From UMGS1370 sp046957575 (GTDB taxonomy: Bacteria; Bacillota; Clostridia; Lachnospirales; Lachnospiraceae): a DNA stretch of 64,000 bases. Below, piece after piece: positions 51,987 to 61,503 of this stretch. The DNA lies in contig JBKUOG010000019.1 in the NCBI GenBank assembly GCA_046957575.1, positions 1-64,000 of the forward strand. The letters run 5' to 3'. The translations under genes were made by a program, and so were the position numbers. Positions within the stretch are counted from its first letter, which is position 1; each line of letters begins with the position of its first letter. The notes beneath the pieces were generated by a model. The model had not been told where the DNA came from and searched no databases. It was given only the letters and a program-made list of their open reading frames with translations.

Positions 51987-52961
51987 TTATCTTTTTCCAA
52001 GCCTGCGTCTGGAAAATTCATAGACATACAAACATGTGCCGGCAATCAGTTCCCACTCTATTGCCGCATACCGTATCAGACGGCTAAAAGAAAACGGAAC
52101 CTTTCTGCAGGTCTTTGCAGTGCGGATTCCCTCTTTTAATCCTTCCATGTAATCTTTGGCAAACCCCTTCTTTTTAAAAAACCAGTACTTTAAAGCAATC
52201 CCTATCCCAATGGGAATTGCATTGATCAGAAGCTGTCCTGCCGGCATGTTTTTATAATTTAAATATACATTGTTTCTGGCAGCCAGCTTCACCTTAAAAG
52301 AATTATATTTGGAACCGCTGGTGCCGCTCCCCACATGAAGGATTTTCGCTGTCGGGCAGTAGAGATTGTCGTATCCGTAAAGCTTTGCCCGATACCCTAC
52401 ATCAATATCTTCCAGATAGGCAAAATGCATTTCATCAAAATACCCTATTTTCTCAAAGACGTCCCGCCTGTAGATAGCGGCTCCGGCGCAGGCAGAAAAC
52501 ACCCGCGCCGGGCTGTCATAGCGGCCTGTTGGCTGTCCCACGCCTCTCTGATATGCCCAGCCCAACACGCTGTACATATCTCCGGCATCGTCCATCAAAT
52601 CCGGATGATGCATCTGAATCATCCGGCTGCTGACAGAAAATATCTTCGGCGACTTTTCAATGGCCCGAACCAGTTCCCCTACATAATCCGGATCTGCCTT
52701 GGTATCGTTGTTTAATAAAATCACATAGGGTGTTTCGGCTTTCCTGATTCCTGCATTGACTGCACCGGAAAAGCCAGTATTGGTCTCTAAAAAGATCGAT
52801 GGAATCCCACGCTCTTTCAGCCACTCTGTGCTGCCGTCCGTAGAACCATTGTCCACCACCAGCACAGAAAAATCCTTATATGTCTGACGGTTCAATGCCT
52901 CCATGCATGGCTCCATAAATGCAAGACCATTGTAATTGGGAATAATAATTGTTACTTTCAT
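51987..52961 (-). CDS. Family 2 glycosyltransferase (rhamnosyltransferase-like)
   Basis: The 324-residue protein has a GT-A fold: IIIPNYNGLAFMEPC near residue 6, VDNGSTDGSTEWL near 36, LLNNDTKADPDYVGEL near 80 with the metal-binding Asp, and AYLEDIDVGYRAKLYG near 182. A short C-terminal membrane-associating segment follows. Such enzymes add rhamnose or related sugars on lipid-linked glycan. Its ATG follows the previous stop by one base, so translation is coupled. Confidence 0.88.
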   Translation of the reverse strand: MKVTIIIPNYNGLAFMEPCMEALNRQTYKDFSVLVVDNGSTDGSTEWLKERGIPSIFLETNTGFSGAVNAGIRKAETPYVILLNNDTKADPDYVGELVRAIEKSPKIFSVSSRMIQMHHPDLMDDAGDMYSVLGWAYQRGVGQPTGRYDSPARVFSACAGAAIYRRDVFEKIGYFDEMHFAYLEDIDVGYRAKLYGYDNLYCPTAKILHVGSGTSGSKYNSFKVKLAARNNVYLNYKNMPAGQLLINAIPIGIGIALKYWFFKKKGFAKDYMEGLKEGIRTAKTCRKVPFSFSRLIRYAAIEWELIAGTCLYVYEFSRRRLGKR

Positions 52962-52962
52962 T

Positions 52963-55176
52963 TTAATTTGCGTCAGCCTCTTTTTCTACATCCACTTCTA
53001 ACCGGTAAGGTTCTCCAATTTTTTCCTTTTTCAAATCCCGCAGAGCAAAATTGGATTTTCGTAAGGTTAAATTTGGATTGTAGTAAGGGTCTCCATTTTT
53101 CAAAATATCTGGCCACCGCCTTGCAAAAATGGCAATCTCCCGGTTAAACCTGGCCACTTTCTCCGGCGTGTCCTCCAAACCTCTGGACTTCGATTCATAA
53201 TGATACAGCAATGCGTAAGGATTGTAAACCACCAATTTTTCCAAAGATCGAATTTTCATGCAAAAATCAATATCATTAAAAGCCACTGCCAGTTCTTCTG
53301 TAAACCCTCCAACCTGGTCAAACAGACTGCGTTTTGTCATCAGACAGGCGGCTGTCACTGCACTGTAATCCTGGGCGCACATGGCTCTGTGGAAATAACT
53401 GTTTTCTGCCCTGTGAAGGCCGATAAAGGTATGTCCGGCAATTCCGCCGAATCCCACTACCACGCCAGCATGCTGAATGGTATCATCCTGGTAGAGAAGC
53501 CTTGCTCCCACTGCTCCCACCTCTTCCCTCTGGCAGTAGCCTAACAGTTCCTGAATCACATCTTTTTCAATGATTTCCGTATCATTATTTAAAAATAACA
53601 GGTATTCTCCTTTTGCCGCCTGAACGCCGAAATTGTTGATGGAGGAAAAGTTAAATCCTTCCTTCCAGGTAACCACATGCACATTTTCATACTCTCTCTG
53701 GATTGTTTCGTAATAGTCAAAGGTCGCCTTTTCTGTACTGTTGTTTTCTACTACAATGAATTCCAGATTTTTGTAAGTCCCCTTTTCCATCAGGGAGCGG
53801 ATGCACAAATCCAGATCCGGATGGTGGTCTTTGTTGGGGATAATAACCGATACTAATGGCTCTCCTTTCAGAGCAAATCTGGTGTGGTAAATTCCGTAAT
53901 CCACTCCTTTTTCCACAGACTCCACGCCAATTCCCAGACGTTCAAAATGTGCCTTAATCGCCCTGGCTCCTGCCTCAAACGCATACATTTTGCTTTCCGG
54001 ATTGCTGGCTGTTGAGTTTTGATGACACCGCCAATGATACAGCACTTTGGGGATGTGGTAAATTCGTCTGGCTGCCTCGGTACACCGAAAAATAAAGTCG
54101 TAATCCTGTGCTCCGTCAAACTCCTGACGAAATCCGCCTACTGCTTCTACCAAGTCTCTGTTTACCACAAATAAGTGGCAGATATAATTGACGCTTGTCA
54201 GCAAATCCGGATTGAAATCCGGTTTAAAATGAGGATCAAAAAGGGCTTTTCCATCCATGTCCAGCTTGTCCTCATCCGAATAAATCACATCAATCTGAGG
54301 ATCCAGATTAATCGCTTTTATACATTCGTACAAGGCGTTTGGCGTAAGGGTATCATCATGATCCGCCAGCACAATAAAGTCTCCTGTAGCCATCTCCATG
54401 GCGGCGTTGGTATTGCCGGAGATCCCTTTATTTTCCCCTAAAATCACATATTTAAACCGCTTATCCAGATCGGCAAACTTCTTTAAAACCCGCTCCGAAC
54501 TTTCTCCCTTCGGACTGCCGTCTGCCACACAGACCTCCCAGTTGGTATAGGTCTGCTCCTTAATGGACTGCAGCATTTCCTTTAAATAGCGCTCCGGCGT
54601 CTTATAAGCCGGAATCACAATCGAAAGCCTTGGCTCATAATCAAAATGGGCGCTTTTCTGGGCTTCCAGTTCCTCTTTGGAGGGCCTTGTCAACTCGTAC
54701 CATTCGCTGTAATCGTAGTCATTGTCAATTCCCTGCAGCTTATGGCGGGACTTTACAATCAGCGCCTTTAGCCCATTCTCTTTCCAGAAATCCAGGGCCA
54801 CGCGGACAGTTTCCATGTTCATCAAATCTTTGATCTTCTGCTTTCTTTTATAAGCCACGCTGGTCCTTTTGGCAATTAAATCTTCATTATATTTAATCCG
54901 CGCATTCCGTCCCCCACACTGGATTACCAGATAGTAATCACAGCCTCTCTCATACTGAAAACGAATGTCAAAACCAAAATCCCGGTCTATAATCTGCTTA
55001 AAATAAATCTGGCTTACATCATCTCTTCTGGTTGGCACATATTGAAATGCCACCGGCTTTCTGGATGCATCTTCTATGGAAAATTTCACCTCATCTTCCG
55101 GACTTTTGCCGATTGCCCAGCCGTTTAAGGTAATGGAATTTTCCCGAATCCGCACCACATCTACGTTATATCTCAT
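52963..55176 (-). CDS. Two-domain family 2 glycosyltransferase
   Basis: The 737-residue protein has an N-terminal beta-rich region (1-170), a first GT2 domain (about 178-400; LSIVIPAYKTPERYLKEML, VADGSPKGES, LADHDDTLTPNALYE, DAQDYDFIFRC-like EFDGAQDYDFIFRC) and a second GT2 domain (about 440-690; SVIIPNKDHHPDLDLC, VVENNSTEKATFDYY, LLFLNNDTEIIEKD, AFNDIDFCMKIR). Both have Asp-rich metal motifs, so it may add two sugars in turn or alternate linkages. Start with GGAGAAAATAT. MITE copy E lies 50 bp upstream. Confidence 0.9.
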   Translation of the reverse strand: MRYNVDVVRIRENSITLNGWAIGKSPEDEVKFSIEDASRKPVAFQYVPTRRDDVSQIYFKQIIDRDFGFDIRFQYERGCDYYLVIQCGGRNARIKYNEDLIAKRTSVAYKRKQKIKDLMNMETVRVALDFWKENGLKALIVKSRHKLQGIDNDYDYSEWYELTRPSKEELEAQKSAHFDYEPRLSIVIPAYKTPERYLKEMLQSIKEQTYTNWEVCVADGSPKGESSERVLKKFADLDKRFKYVILGENKGISGNTNAAMEMATGDFIVLADHDDTLTPNALYECIKAINLDPQIDVIYSDEDKLDMDGKALFDPHFKPDFNPDLLTSVNYICHLFVVNRDLVEAVGGFRQEFDGAQDYDFIFRCTEAARRIYHIPKVLYHWRCHQNSTASNPESKMYAFEAGARAIKAHFERLGIGVESVEKGVDYGIYHTRFALKGEPLVSVIIPNKDHHPDLDLCIRSLMEKGTYKNLEFIVVENNSTEKATFDYYETIQREYENVHVVTWKEGFNFSSINNFGVQAAKGEYLLFLNNDTEIIEKDVIQELLGYCQREEVGAVGARLLYQDDTIQHAGVVVGFGGIAGHTFIGLHRAENSYFHRAMCAQDYSAVTAACLMTKRSLFDQVGGFTEELAVAFNDIDFCMKIRSLEKLVVYNPYALLYHYESKSRGLEDTPEKVARFNREIAIFARRWPDILKNGDPYYNPNLTLRKSNFALRDLKKEKIGEPYRLEVDVEKEADAN

Positions 55177-55226
55177 ATATTTTCTCCGTATTACTTGTCA
55201 GCCTTTGGCTGCGTCTTCTCTTTTTT

Positions 55227-55377
55227 GTAACAGTTCAGCCATGCATCTTCTTGCCCGTCTGTGGCGGACAAGAAGCGTCTGGCATCTGCCCTATGAAGAT
55301 TCGGACAGGAAAACTCTTATGAAAACAAGCTTTCAACGCTTTTTCCTGTCTGAATCTTCGCATGGTTAAACTGTTAC
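55227..55377 (-). mobile_element. IS66-type MITE, copy E, inserted in a gene end
   Basis: A 151-bp element in reverse orientation with ends GTAACAGTTCAGCC and GGTTAAACTGTTAC, both arms intact, and an exact 8-bp target duplication TCTTTTTT at 55219-55226 and 55378-55385. The TAA of its terminal GTAAC is the stop codon of the glycosyltransferase gene at 55374-56330. Confidence 0.96.
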
Positions 55378-56330
55378 TCTTTTTTCGCATCCTTGGCATC
55401 AAAATTAATCCGCTCTTCCTCGATTACCAGCGGCCTGTGCATCACTCTCTGGTTAATGCTTAAAATGTATTCTCCCACCAGACCGATGAAAAAAATCTGG
55501 ATGGATCCCAAAACGCACATTCCAATTAGCATAGGCGCCATGCCTGCCGGAAACCGATCCCACCAGATCAGCTTCATAATCAGATAAATAAACGCAACTA
55601 AAATGCTGAAAAAGGAACAGACACTTCCAAAGATCGTGGCCATCCGAAGTCCTGTTTTGGTGTAGGAAGTAATGCTTAACATAGCAGCATCAAACAGGCT
55701 GAAGAAATTGTTTTTTGTATGCCCCGCCCTGCGTTTTGGCTGCTCATAGGGGATTTCCTTGCGTTTGTATCCCAGTTCCGCCACAATTCCCCGGAGAAAC
55801 GGAGTCGGATCATTTAAGTCCCTTAAAACCTCTATAAAATCCCTGTCATAAAGGCCGGATCCTGTAAAATGCTCAATCTGCTCTACATCGGAAAACTTTT
55901 TTATCATCTTGTAATAGCAGCTTCTCAGCCAGTACATAACCGGATTTTCCTTGCTGCTGGTCTTAATTCCGATAACGATTTTATATCCTTCTTCCCAGGC
56001 ATGGACATATTGCGGGATCAACTCTACCGGATCCTGAAAATCCGCTACCATCTCGATAACGCAGTCCCCTGTCACCTGAAGCATTCCATAGTAAGGGGAA
56101 TTAAACTGTCCGAAATTCTTGGCATTAAAAATCGCCTTGATTTTCGGGTTCTGCCTGCAAAGTTCCCGAATAAGCGGTCTGGTATTGTCCTGGGAATCAT
56201 TGTCTATAAAGATCAGTTCATAATCGTACTCCGGCAGTTCCTTTTCCAAAATGGACACCACTGCCTGACTGATCGGGCCTACATTTTCTTCTTCATTATA
56301 ACATGGAATCAGTATGCTAATCTTTTTCAT
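55374..56330 (-). CDS. Polyprenyl-phosphate-type family 2 glycosyltransferase (GtrB/DPM1-like), 3' end cut by a MITE
   Basis: The 318-residue protein has a GT2 domain (ISILIPCYNEEENVGPI near residue 4, IDNDSQDNTRPLI near 45, VADFQDPVELI near 95) and two C-terminal transmembrane helices (about 232-256 and 268-292), as in enzymes making polyprenyl-phosphate sugars. The last base of its GAG codon and its TAA stop come from MITE copy E. Without the element the frame would run on as KTQPKADK to a TAA at 55193-55191, so eight residues were lost from a tail that is unlikely to be catalytic. It overlaps the upstream gene by 4 bp. Confidence 0.92.
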   Translation of the reverse strand: MKKISILIPCYNEEENVGPISQAVVSILEKELPEYDYELIFIDNDSQDNTRPLIRELCRQNPKIKAIFNAKNFGQFNSPYYGMLQVTGDCVIEMVADFQDPVELIPQYVHAWEEGYKIVIGIKTSSKENPVMYWLRSCYYKMIKKFSDVEQIEHFTGSGLYDRDFIEVLRDLNDPTPFLRGIVAELGYKRKEIPYEQPKRRAGHTKNNFFSLFDAAMLSITSYTKTGLRMATIFGSVCSFFSILVAFIYLIMKLIWWDRFPAGMAPMLIGMCVLGSIQIFFIGLVGEYILSINQRVMHRPLVIEEERINFDAKDAKKE

Positions 56331-58528
56331 TCCTGCTTTTTCTCTTCTTTCCTCATGGTTTCTTCAATCCCCTGGCAAAAAGTATACTGCTCCTTCCAGG
56401 CGCCTTTTGTCAAAGATTTCAGCCTGGAAATATCCGGACACACAGACAGTGCTCCCTCTTTTGCCTGGATAAACGTACCATATTCCAGCTTTCCTCTTCC
56501 TTTTGCCAGCTCATGGATTTCCTCCACAAACTCCTTTAAAACCCTGGTATCCTGGCTGGCAATATTGACTGCCATTCCAGATTTTTCATCATCCGGTTTT
56601 ATATGCTTGGCACTCTGGTGAAGCTTGTAAACCGCTTCTGCCGCATCTTTAATATACATAAAATTCCAGCGGTGCAGACAGGCGCTTAAAGAGACGGTCT
56701 TATCCCCTGGCAGATCTCTGGTCAAAGTAGAAATAATCGACCATGGGTGATCTTTCGGACCGTATACGCTGAAAAATCTCAGATGAAAATAGGTCATCCC
56801 ATACTGCTTGCAAAGAGGCGCTGCCTGTTTATAAAAGCTTAATTTGGCTTTTCCGTACTCATTGACCGGATGGCATTCCATGTCTTCCTGCATCACGCCG
56901 TCCTTTGTAATGCCGTACTCTACCCGCGAACCGGCATCCATAAACACCCGGCATTTTAACCTGGCTGCTGCCTTTACACACTCCAGTGACGTTTCTGTAT
57001 TCCGCTTCTGAACTTCCTGCGAGTCAATCTCCTGACGGTTTACTCCCCCCCATGCCAAATGGAAAAAGGCGTCTGCCTGTCCGATTTCCTCCACGCAGTC
57101 AGAAACATGCTCCAGATCGCAGAAAACCGGAATCAGATTTTTGTGGATGGGAAGCCGGTCCAGATTGGGAGAATCCGGACGCACCAGCGCATATACCACA
57201 TTCCCTTTTTCCAGATACAAGGATGCCAGATTGCTCCCGATAAACCCAGTTGCGCCGGTAATAACTACCTTTTCCTGCCCGACTTTGGGGGACGTTTCTT
57301 CTGGAACCGTAATATCTTCAATCTGGCTGGTGCGGAGAGTGTAAATCCTTGTCGTCTCCCCGGATGGGCCGCAGGCATATTTGGTCCGTATAATCTGTGC
57401 AATCTCATCTGTGTATCCTGGAGCCACAATTAAAACAGCGTCTACTGGCTCTTTTAAAAAGTAATCCGGAGCTACAATGGGGATGTGGGAAGCCGGAGCA
57501 AACCGCCCCTGCTTAAAGGGCGCGGAATCCATCATGTACTGAACCTTATGACCCAGTCTGGTGGTAGCTGCCAGAGTAAATCCCTGATGGCTGGCCCCCC
57601 AGACGGCCAGACTCTTTCCTTCTTTGTGAAGACTGTCTACCAGATGGTTTACCTCTCTGTCAATGGACTGGCGGCTGGCCATCAGGCCGGTTAGATCCAC
57701 CTTTTGTCCTGCCTTTTCCCGGCTTTTTCCCTTTCCATTTTGCAGATCTGTTTTCTTTACAATCACAGACAGGGTATCCCGGTTTACCACCTCTTCTTCC
57801 AATACCTCAAAGCCGTTTCGTTCCATGAGGTTTTTCAAGGTGTCAAAGGTATAGTATGCCAGATGATCCCGTATCAGTTCATAGTAACCGTTATATTTTA
57901 ATATATATTCCAGGCTGGGCACTGTCACCAGTCCCAAACCATTTTCCACCAGATTGTTCCGGATACAGCGAAGCATTTTGTCCGGTTCCGGCTGATGCTC
58001 CAGAAAGTTAAAGGAAAGAAAGGCATCATAGGGTGGTTTTTTCTGCAGGTTTTCAATCACTGTATCTTCCGTTTCCGGAAACTGCCGCCACACCGAAAGT
58101 CCATCTTTTTGGGCAATCTCTACCAGATCTTCTTTGTGCTCAATGCCGTATGCCAAAACCGGAAACTCCCGAAGAACCGATAAAAACTCTCCTCTACCGC
58201 ATCCGGCTTCCAGAATCTTTTTGCCCTGTAAATCATATGTTTCTATAAGATGTCTGTACTGTCGGCGGCGAAGTTCCACCATGGTAGTGGAAAATCCTCC
58301 AGACCGGATCACATCCCGGTAATACTCCACTGGCTGGCAGTCAAACTGCACCAGACCGCAGTTCGGACATTGATGAAGGCTTAAAGGTATCCCTCTATCA
58401 TTCTCCACCTGGGATGCATCTGGAATATCCTGGGCCGATGCCGGCACCCCCTCCAGAGTCAGCAGGGGCTTTTCTGAAAGTCTGGCTTTGCAGGCCAGAC
58501 AATGGGGCCGTCTTAAATCTGTATTCAT
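56327..58528 (-). CDS. Fused C-methyltransferase and NAD-dependent epimerase/dehydratase
   Basis: The 733-residue protein joins two enzymes. Residues 1-75 form a zinc-binding domain (CLAC and CPNC), about 100-265 a SAM methyltransferase (ILEAGCGRGEFLSVL), and about 270-405 a Methyltransf_14 C-terminal domain (LAVWGASHQGFTLAATT). This is the layout of sugar C-methyltransferases. Residues about 425-733 are an extended SDR with VVITGATGFIGSN, DAGSRVEYG and the catalytic YGKAK. It probably builds a branched or C-methylated nucleotide sugar. The SDR half is a paralogue of the next gene downstream in the file. Confidence 0.88.
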   Translation of the reverse strand: MNTDLRRPHCLACKARLSEKPLLTLEGVPASAQDIPDASQVENDRGIPLSLHQCPNCGLVQFDCQPVEYYRDVIRSGGFSTTMVELRRRQYRHLIETYDLQGKKILEAGCGRGEFLSVLREFPVLAYGIEHKEDLVEIAQKDGLSVWRQFPETEDTVIENLQKKPPYDAFLSFNFLEHQPEPDKMLRCIRNNLVENGLGLVTVPSLEYILKYNGYYELIRDHLAYYTFDTLKNLMERNGFEVLEEEVVNRDTLSVIVKKTDLQNGKGKSREKAGQKVDLTGLMASRQSIDREVNHLVDSLHKEGKSLAVWGASHQGFTLAATTRLGHKVQYMMDSAPFKQGRFAPASHIPIVAPDYFLKEPVDAVLIVAPGYTDEIAQIIRTKYACGPSGETTRIYTLRTSQIEDITVPEETSPKVGQEKVVITGATGFIGSNLASLYLEKGNVVYALVRPDSPNLDRLPIHKNLIPVFCDLEHVSDCVEEIGQADAFFHLAWGGVNRQEIDSQEVQKRNTETSLECVKAAARLKCRVFMDAGSRVEYGITKDGVMQEDMECHPVNEYGKAKLSFYKQAAPLCKQYGMTYFHLRFFSVYGPKDHPWSIISTLTRDLPGDKTVSLSACLHRWNFMYIKDAAEAVYKLHQSAKHIKPDDEKSGMAVNIASQDTRVLKEFVEEIHELAKGRGKLEYGTFIQAKEGALSVCPDISRLKSLTKGAWKEQYTFCQGIEETMRKEEKKQE

Positions 58529-58531
58529 ATC

Positions 58532-59500
58532 CTATCTCCCATCTATCAAATCCTGAAATCCCTTAGAAAAATGGATCTCTGGCACAAATCCAATGGTTTC
58601 CTGAATCTTTTTTGCGGACGGAATCAGATTTGCCTGGCCTTCTGCATTGGGCGGCCGCTTTCCATACTGGAATGTGCCCTTTTTACCGCAAAGACGGTAC
58701 ATTTCTTCTACGTAATCCCGCAGGGGTCTGGTTTCCTCCTCAGATGCAGAAACATTGTAAATGCCGTTTTCTTCCAGAGATTCTGCCGAAAATCCGATTC
58801 TCTTTTCTGTTTCTGCCAACTGGTACATGGCGCGGATACAGTCATCCCTGTGAAGAAAATTCCACTGCTGGGTACAATCCCCAAGTTCCATGTACTCTCC
58901 TGCTAAAAACGTTTTTTTACAGGTTTCCACCAAAGACCATGGATGATCGCCAGGGCCGTAAACGCTGAAAATCCTGGCATGGACGTACTCCATCCCCGAA
59001 ATGTTTCCCTTCTGCCCGGCTATCTGCTCCGTCGCCCGGCGGTAGAACTCTGTCTTTGCCTTGCCGTACTCAGAAACCGGATGGCAAACATCCGTTTCTT
59101 TCATAAGGCTGTCCCGTATCCCGTACTCTGCCTGAGATCCGCTGAATAAAAAACGCCTGCACCCCAGCGCGGCAGCGCCCTTTAGGGCACACAAGCTGTC
59201 TCCTACATTTTTCTGCTGAATCTCCTGCTGGGTCCGGTTTTTGCTTCCGGCTCCATCCCATCCAAAATGAATCCAAACCTGGCATGGTTCTTTTACCAGA
59301 TCTGAAATATGTTCTAAATCTTCTAATTTTACAGGAACCAGAACCATCTGATTGGGAAACTGCCTCTGCAGCATTTCCACCCTGGTCATATTTGATGAGA
59401 AAGGCCGTACCACTGCAAATACCCGGTGGCCTTTTTTTAAACAGTATTCTGCCATGGGAGCTCCCAGAAAACTGGTAGCCCCTGTTACAACCAGATTCAA
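58532..59500 (-). CDS. Extended SDR, NAD-dependent epimerase/dehydratase-like
   Basis: The 322-residue protein has LVVTGATSFLGAPM at the N terminus (dinucleotide loop), FSGSQAEYG near 118, catalytic YGKAK near 145, and ARIFSVYGPGDHPWS near 178. It resembles the SDR half of the adjacent fusion protein across its length (shared HPVxEYGKAK, FSVYGPxDHPWS, QQWNF/RWNF), so the two arose by duplication. The start is TTG at 59500 with GAGGG upstream. It is likely to act on a nucleotide sugar in the glycan pathway. Confidence 0.88.
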   Translation of the reverse strand: MNLVVTGATSFLGAPMAEYCLKKGHRVFAVVRPFSSNMTRVEMLQRQFPNQMVLVPVKLEDLEHISDLVKEPCQVWIHFGWDGAGSKNRTQQEIQQKNVGDSLCALKGAAALGCRRFLFSGSQAEYGIRDSLMKETDVCHPVSEYGKAKTEFYRRATEQIAGQKGNISGMEYVHARIFSVYGPGDHPWSLVETCKKTFLAGEYMELGDCTQQWNFLHRDDCIRAMYQLAETEKRIGFSAESLEENGIYNVSASEEETRPLRDYVEEMYRLCGKKGTFQYGKRPPNAEGQANLIPSAKKIQETIGFVPEIHFSKGFQDLIDGR

Positions 59501-59524
59501 ACCGTTTTTCCCTCTTTCTATATA

Positions 59525-61465
59525 TTACCCTTTGATTCGGGGAATTATCATATTCTGATCCATTTCTTCTTCCGAAAGAAATGGAGACAAATCTTCTAAT
59601 GGCGGGGACACCATAGTGCCGTCCGGCAGACGCTTGGCAGAAGACTTGGGTTCAAAATTCTGATCCATGCTGACAAAAACCTCACAGATCGCCGGTCCTT
59701 CTAAGGATAAGGTTTTTAAAACAGCTTCTTTCAGTTCACTGTTGTGAGCTGCCCGCACATAGGGGTATCCATATGCAGCCGCCAGTTTTTCCATATCCGG
59801 AAAACTCAGATCCCGACTGTCCACCCCAATCCCTACTAAAGGTTCACCAAAGAAATTTTTCTGTGTCTGGCGGATAGAATGGTAGCCGCCATTGTTGATC
59901 AGGAAAATCTTAATGGGCATCTTGTGGTGAATAATGGTCTGCAGTTCCTGAAGATTCATCTGGATACTGCCATCTCCAGTCAGCAGGATAATATCCTGGC
60001 TGTGATCTGCCATGCATGCGCCAATGGCGGCAGGAAGATCGTATCCCATGGAAGCAATCGCTGAATTGGTAATAAATCGCTGGCCCTTTTTTATAATATA
60101 TCCATGGCCTCCGGCAACACATGCAGAGCCATTTCCCACTACCGTAATCTGGCCTTCATGCAGTTCACTGCTCAATTCTTTTACCAGCGCATACACATTG
60201 GCAGGTTCGTCGTCTCCATGTTCCATATGCTTTGGCTGAATCACCGGGTACTTTTCCTTCCACATCCGGCAGGTCTGACGCCAGTCCATATCTCTTAAGC
60301 CCTTTCCGCCTCCAAACACCGGGAGGGAAAGGCCTCCGCTCTCCTGCTCTTTTTTCAGATAGCTCTCCAGTGTCTCCAAAAGTTCCTTAGCATCTGCGTG
60401 AATCCGCATGTCTGCATGAACAGACGGCTTTTTTAATTCCTCTGCATCTACGTCATTGACTATCACATAGGCACCTCTGGCCCAGGTCTCATAATTGTAG
60501 CCCACCTGACGGATACTGAGACGGCTTCCTACTGAAACTACCAGATCACTGTTCTGCACTGCAAAATTGCCAGCCCGATCACCCATACCTCCGGCCCGTC
60601 CTGTATACAAAGGATGCGCATCATAAATTGCATCCTGGCTGTTCCAGCCTGTGACGACCGGAATTCCAAGCCGCTCTGCCACTCTCATAAAGACTTCATG
60701 GGCTCCGGCAATCCGTACTCCGTTCCCTATGTTTAGTACTGGCCGACTGGACTCCTGTATCTTTTCTACAATGGCCTTTACTGTCTCCCTGGAAACTGCA
60801 GGCACTTTTAACGGTCTTATCTCGCCATGACCGGCCTGATCCTCTGTAATCTCATGAACCGATGACGGCAGTTTCCAACCTGTGCCTCCTGCCTCATAGT
60901 CCTCCCAGTCAAACCCAATCAAATCTTCGCTTTCTACAAATGCGCCCTGTACATTTAACGGAATATCCAGCCAGCAGGGGCCTGGCCGTCCTGCCTTTGC
61001 CAGATACAAAGCCTTTTCCAGGCAGAACCGAATCCGCATGGGATCGATGACCATCTCACAATACTTGGTCATGCAGGAAACCGCTTTGCAGATATCAAAC
61101 TCCTGATCGCCCATGGCGCGAATCCCAAGGCCCGACCATCTGGCAGTTGTATCATAACGGACCTGTCCGGAAAGAATCAGCATGGGGATAGAATCCAGCC
61201 ACCCGCCTGCCACTCCGGTAATGGCATTGGTCCCGCCAGGACCTGTCGTAACGCAGACCGCAGCAATCTGATTATGAATCCTGGCATAGCTTTCTGCTGC
61301 AATGGCACACGCCTGCTCGTGATGATTGTACAGACAATGCAGTCCTTCTTTATGGCCCAGGGCATCATTTAAATGCATGGCTCCGCCTCCGGTTACAGTA
61401 AATACCTGGCTAATGCCGGCTGCTGCCAGCCGTTCTGCAATATAGTCGGCTACCCTCACTCTCAT
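59525..61465 (-). CDS. Thiamine diphosphate enzyme, acetolactate synthase-like
   Basis: The 646-residue protein has the three domains of the acetolactate synthase family: the Pyr domain with catalytic Glu in NHHEQACAIAAESYAR near residue 49, a central domain (about 215-370) with AGGMGDRAGNFA, and the PP domain with LTGDGSIQMNLQELQ and NNGG near 495-530. In a surface-glycan operon with a C-methyltransferase and SDRs, a YerE-like role (adding a two-carbon branch to a keto sugar) is possible, but this is inference. Start with AAAGGAGG. First gene of the operon. Confidence 0.85.
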   Translation of the reverse strand: MRVRVADYIAERLAAAGISQVFTVTGGGAMHLNDALGHKEGLHCLYNHHEQACAIAAESYARIHNQIAAVCVTTGPGGTNAITGVAGGWLDSIPMLILSGQVRYDTTARWSGLGIRAMGDQEFDICKAVSCMTKYCEMVIDPMRIRFCLEKALYLAKAGRPGPCWLDIPLNVQGAFVESEDLIGFDWEDYEAGGTGWKLPSSVHEITEDQAGHGEIRPLKVPAVSRETVKAIVEKIQESSRPVLNIGNGVRIAGAHEVFMRVAERLGIPVVTGWNSQDAIYDAHPLYTGRAGGMGDRAGNFAVQNSDLVVSVGSRLSIRQVGYNYETWARGAYVIVNDVDAEELKKPSVHADMRIHADAKELLETLESYLKKEQESGGLSLPVFGGGKGLRDMDWRQTCRMWKEKYPVIQPKHMEHGDDEPANVYALVKELSSELHEGQITVVGNGSACVAGGHGYIIKKGQRFITNSAIASMGYDLPAAIGACMADHSQDIILLTGDGSIQMNLQELQTIIHHKMPIKIFLINNGGYHSIRQTQKNFFGEPLVGIGVDSRDLSFPDMEKLAAAYGYPYVRAAHNSELKEAVLKTLSLEGPAICEVFVSMDQNFEPKSSAKRLPDGTMVSPPLEDLSPFLSEEEMDQNMIIPRIKG

Positions 61466-61503
61466 GCTTGTTCCTCCTTTGATCCGTCATTTTCCTGTTA
61501 TTC

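Noticed and set aside
55227..55377. Open frames inside the MITEs on the plus strand ending in ESSHG or KSSHG
   Set aside because: The frames are by-products of the palindromic element, lack ribosome sites and recur only because the element does. They are likely to appear as false proteins in databases.
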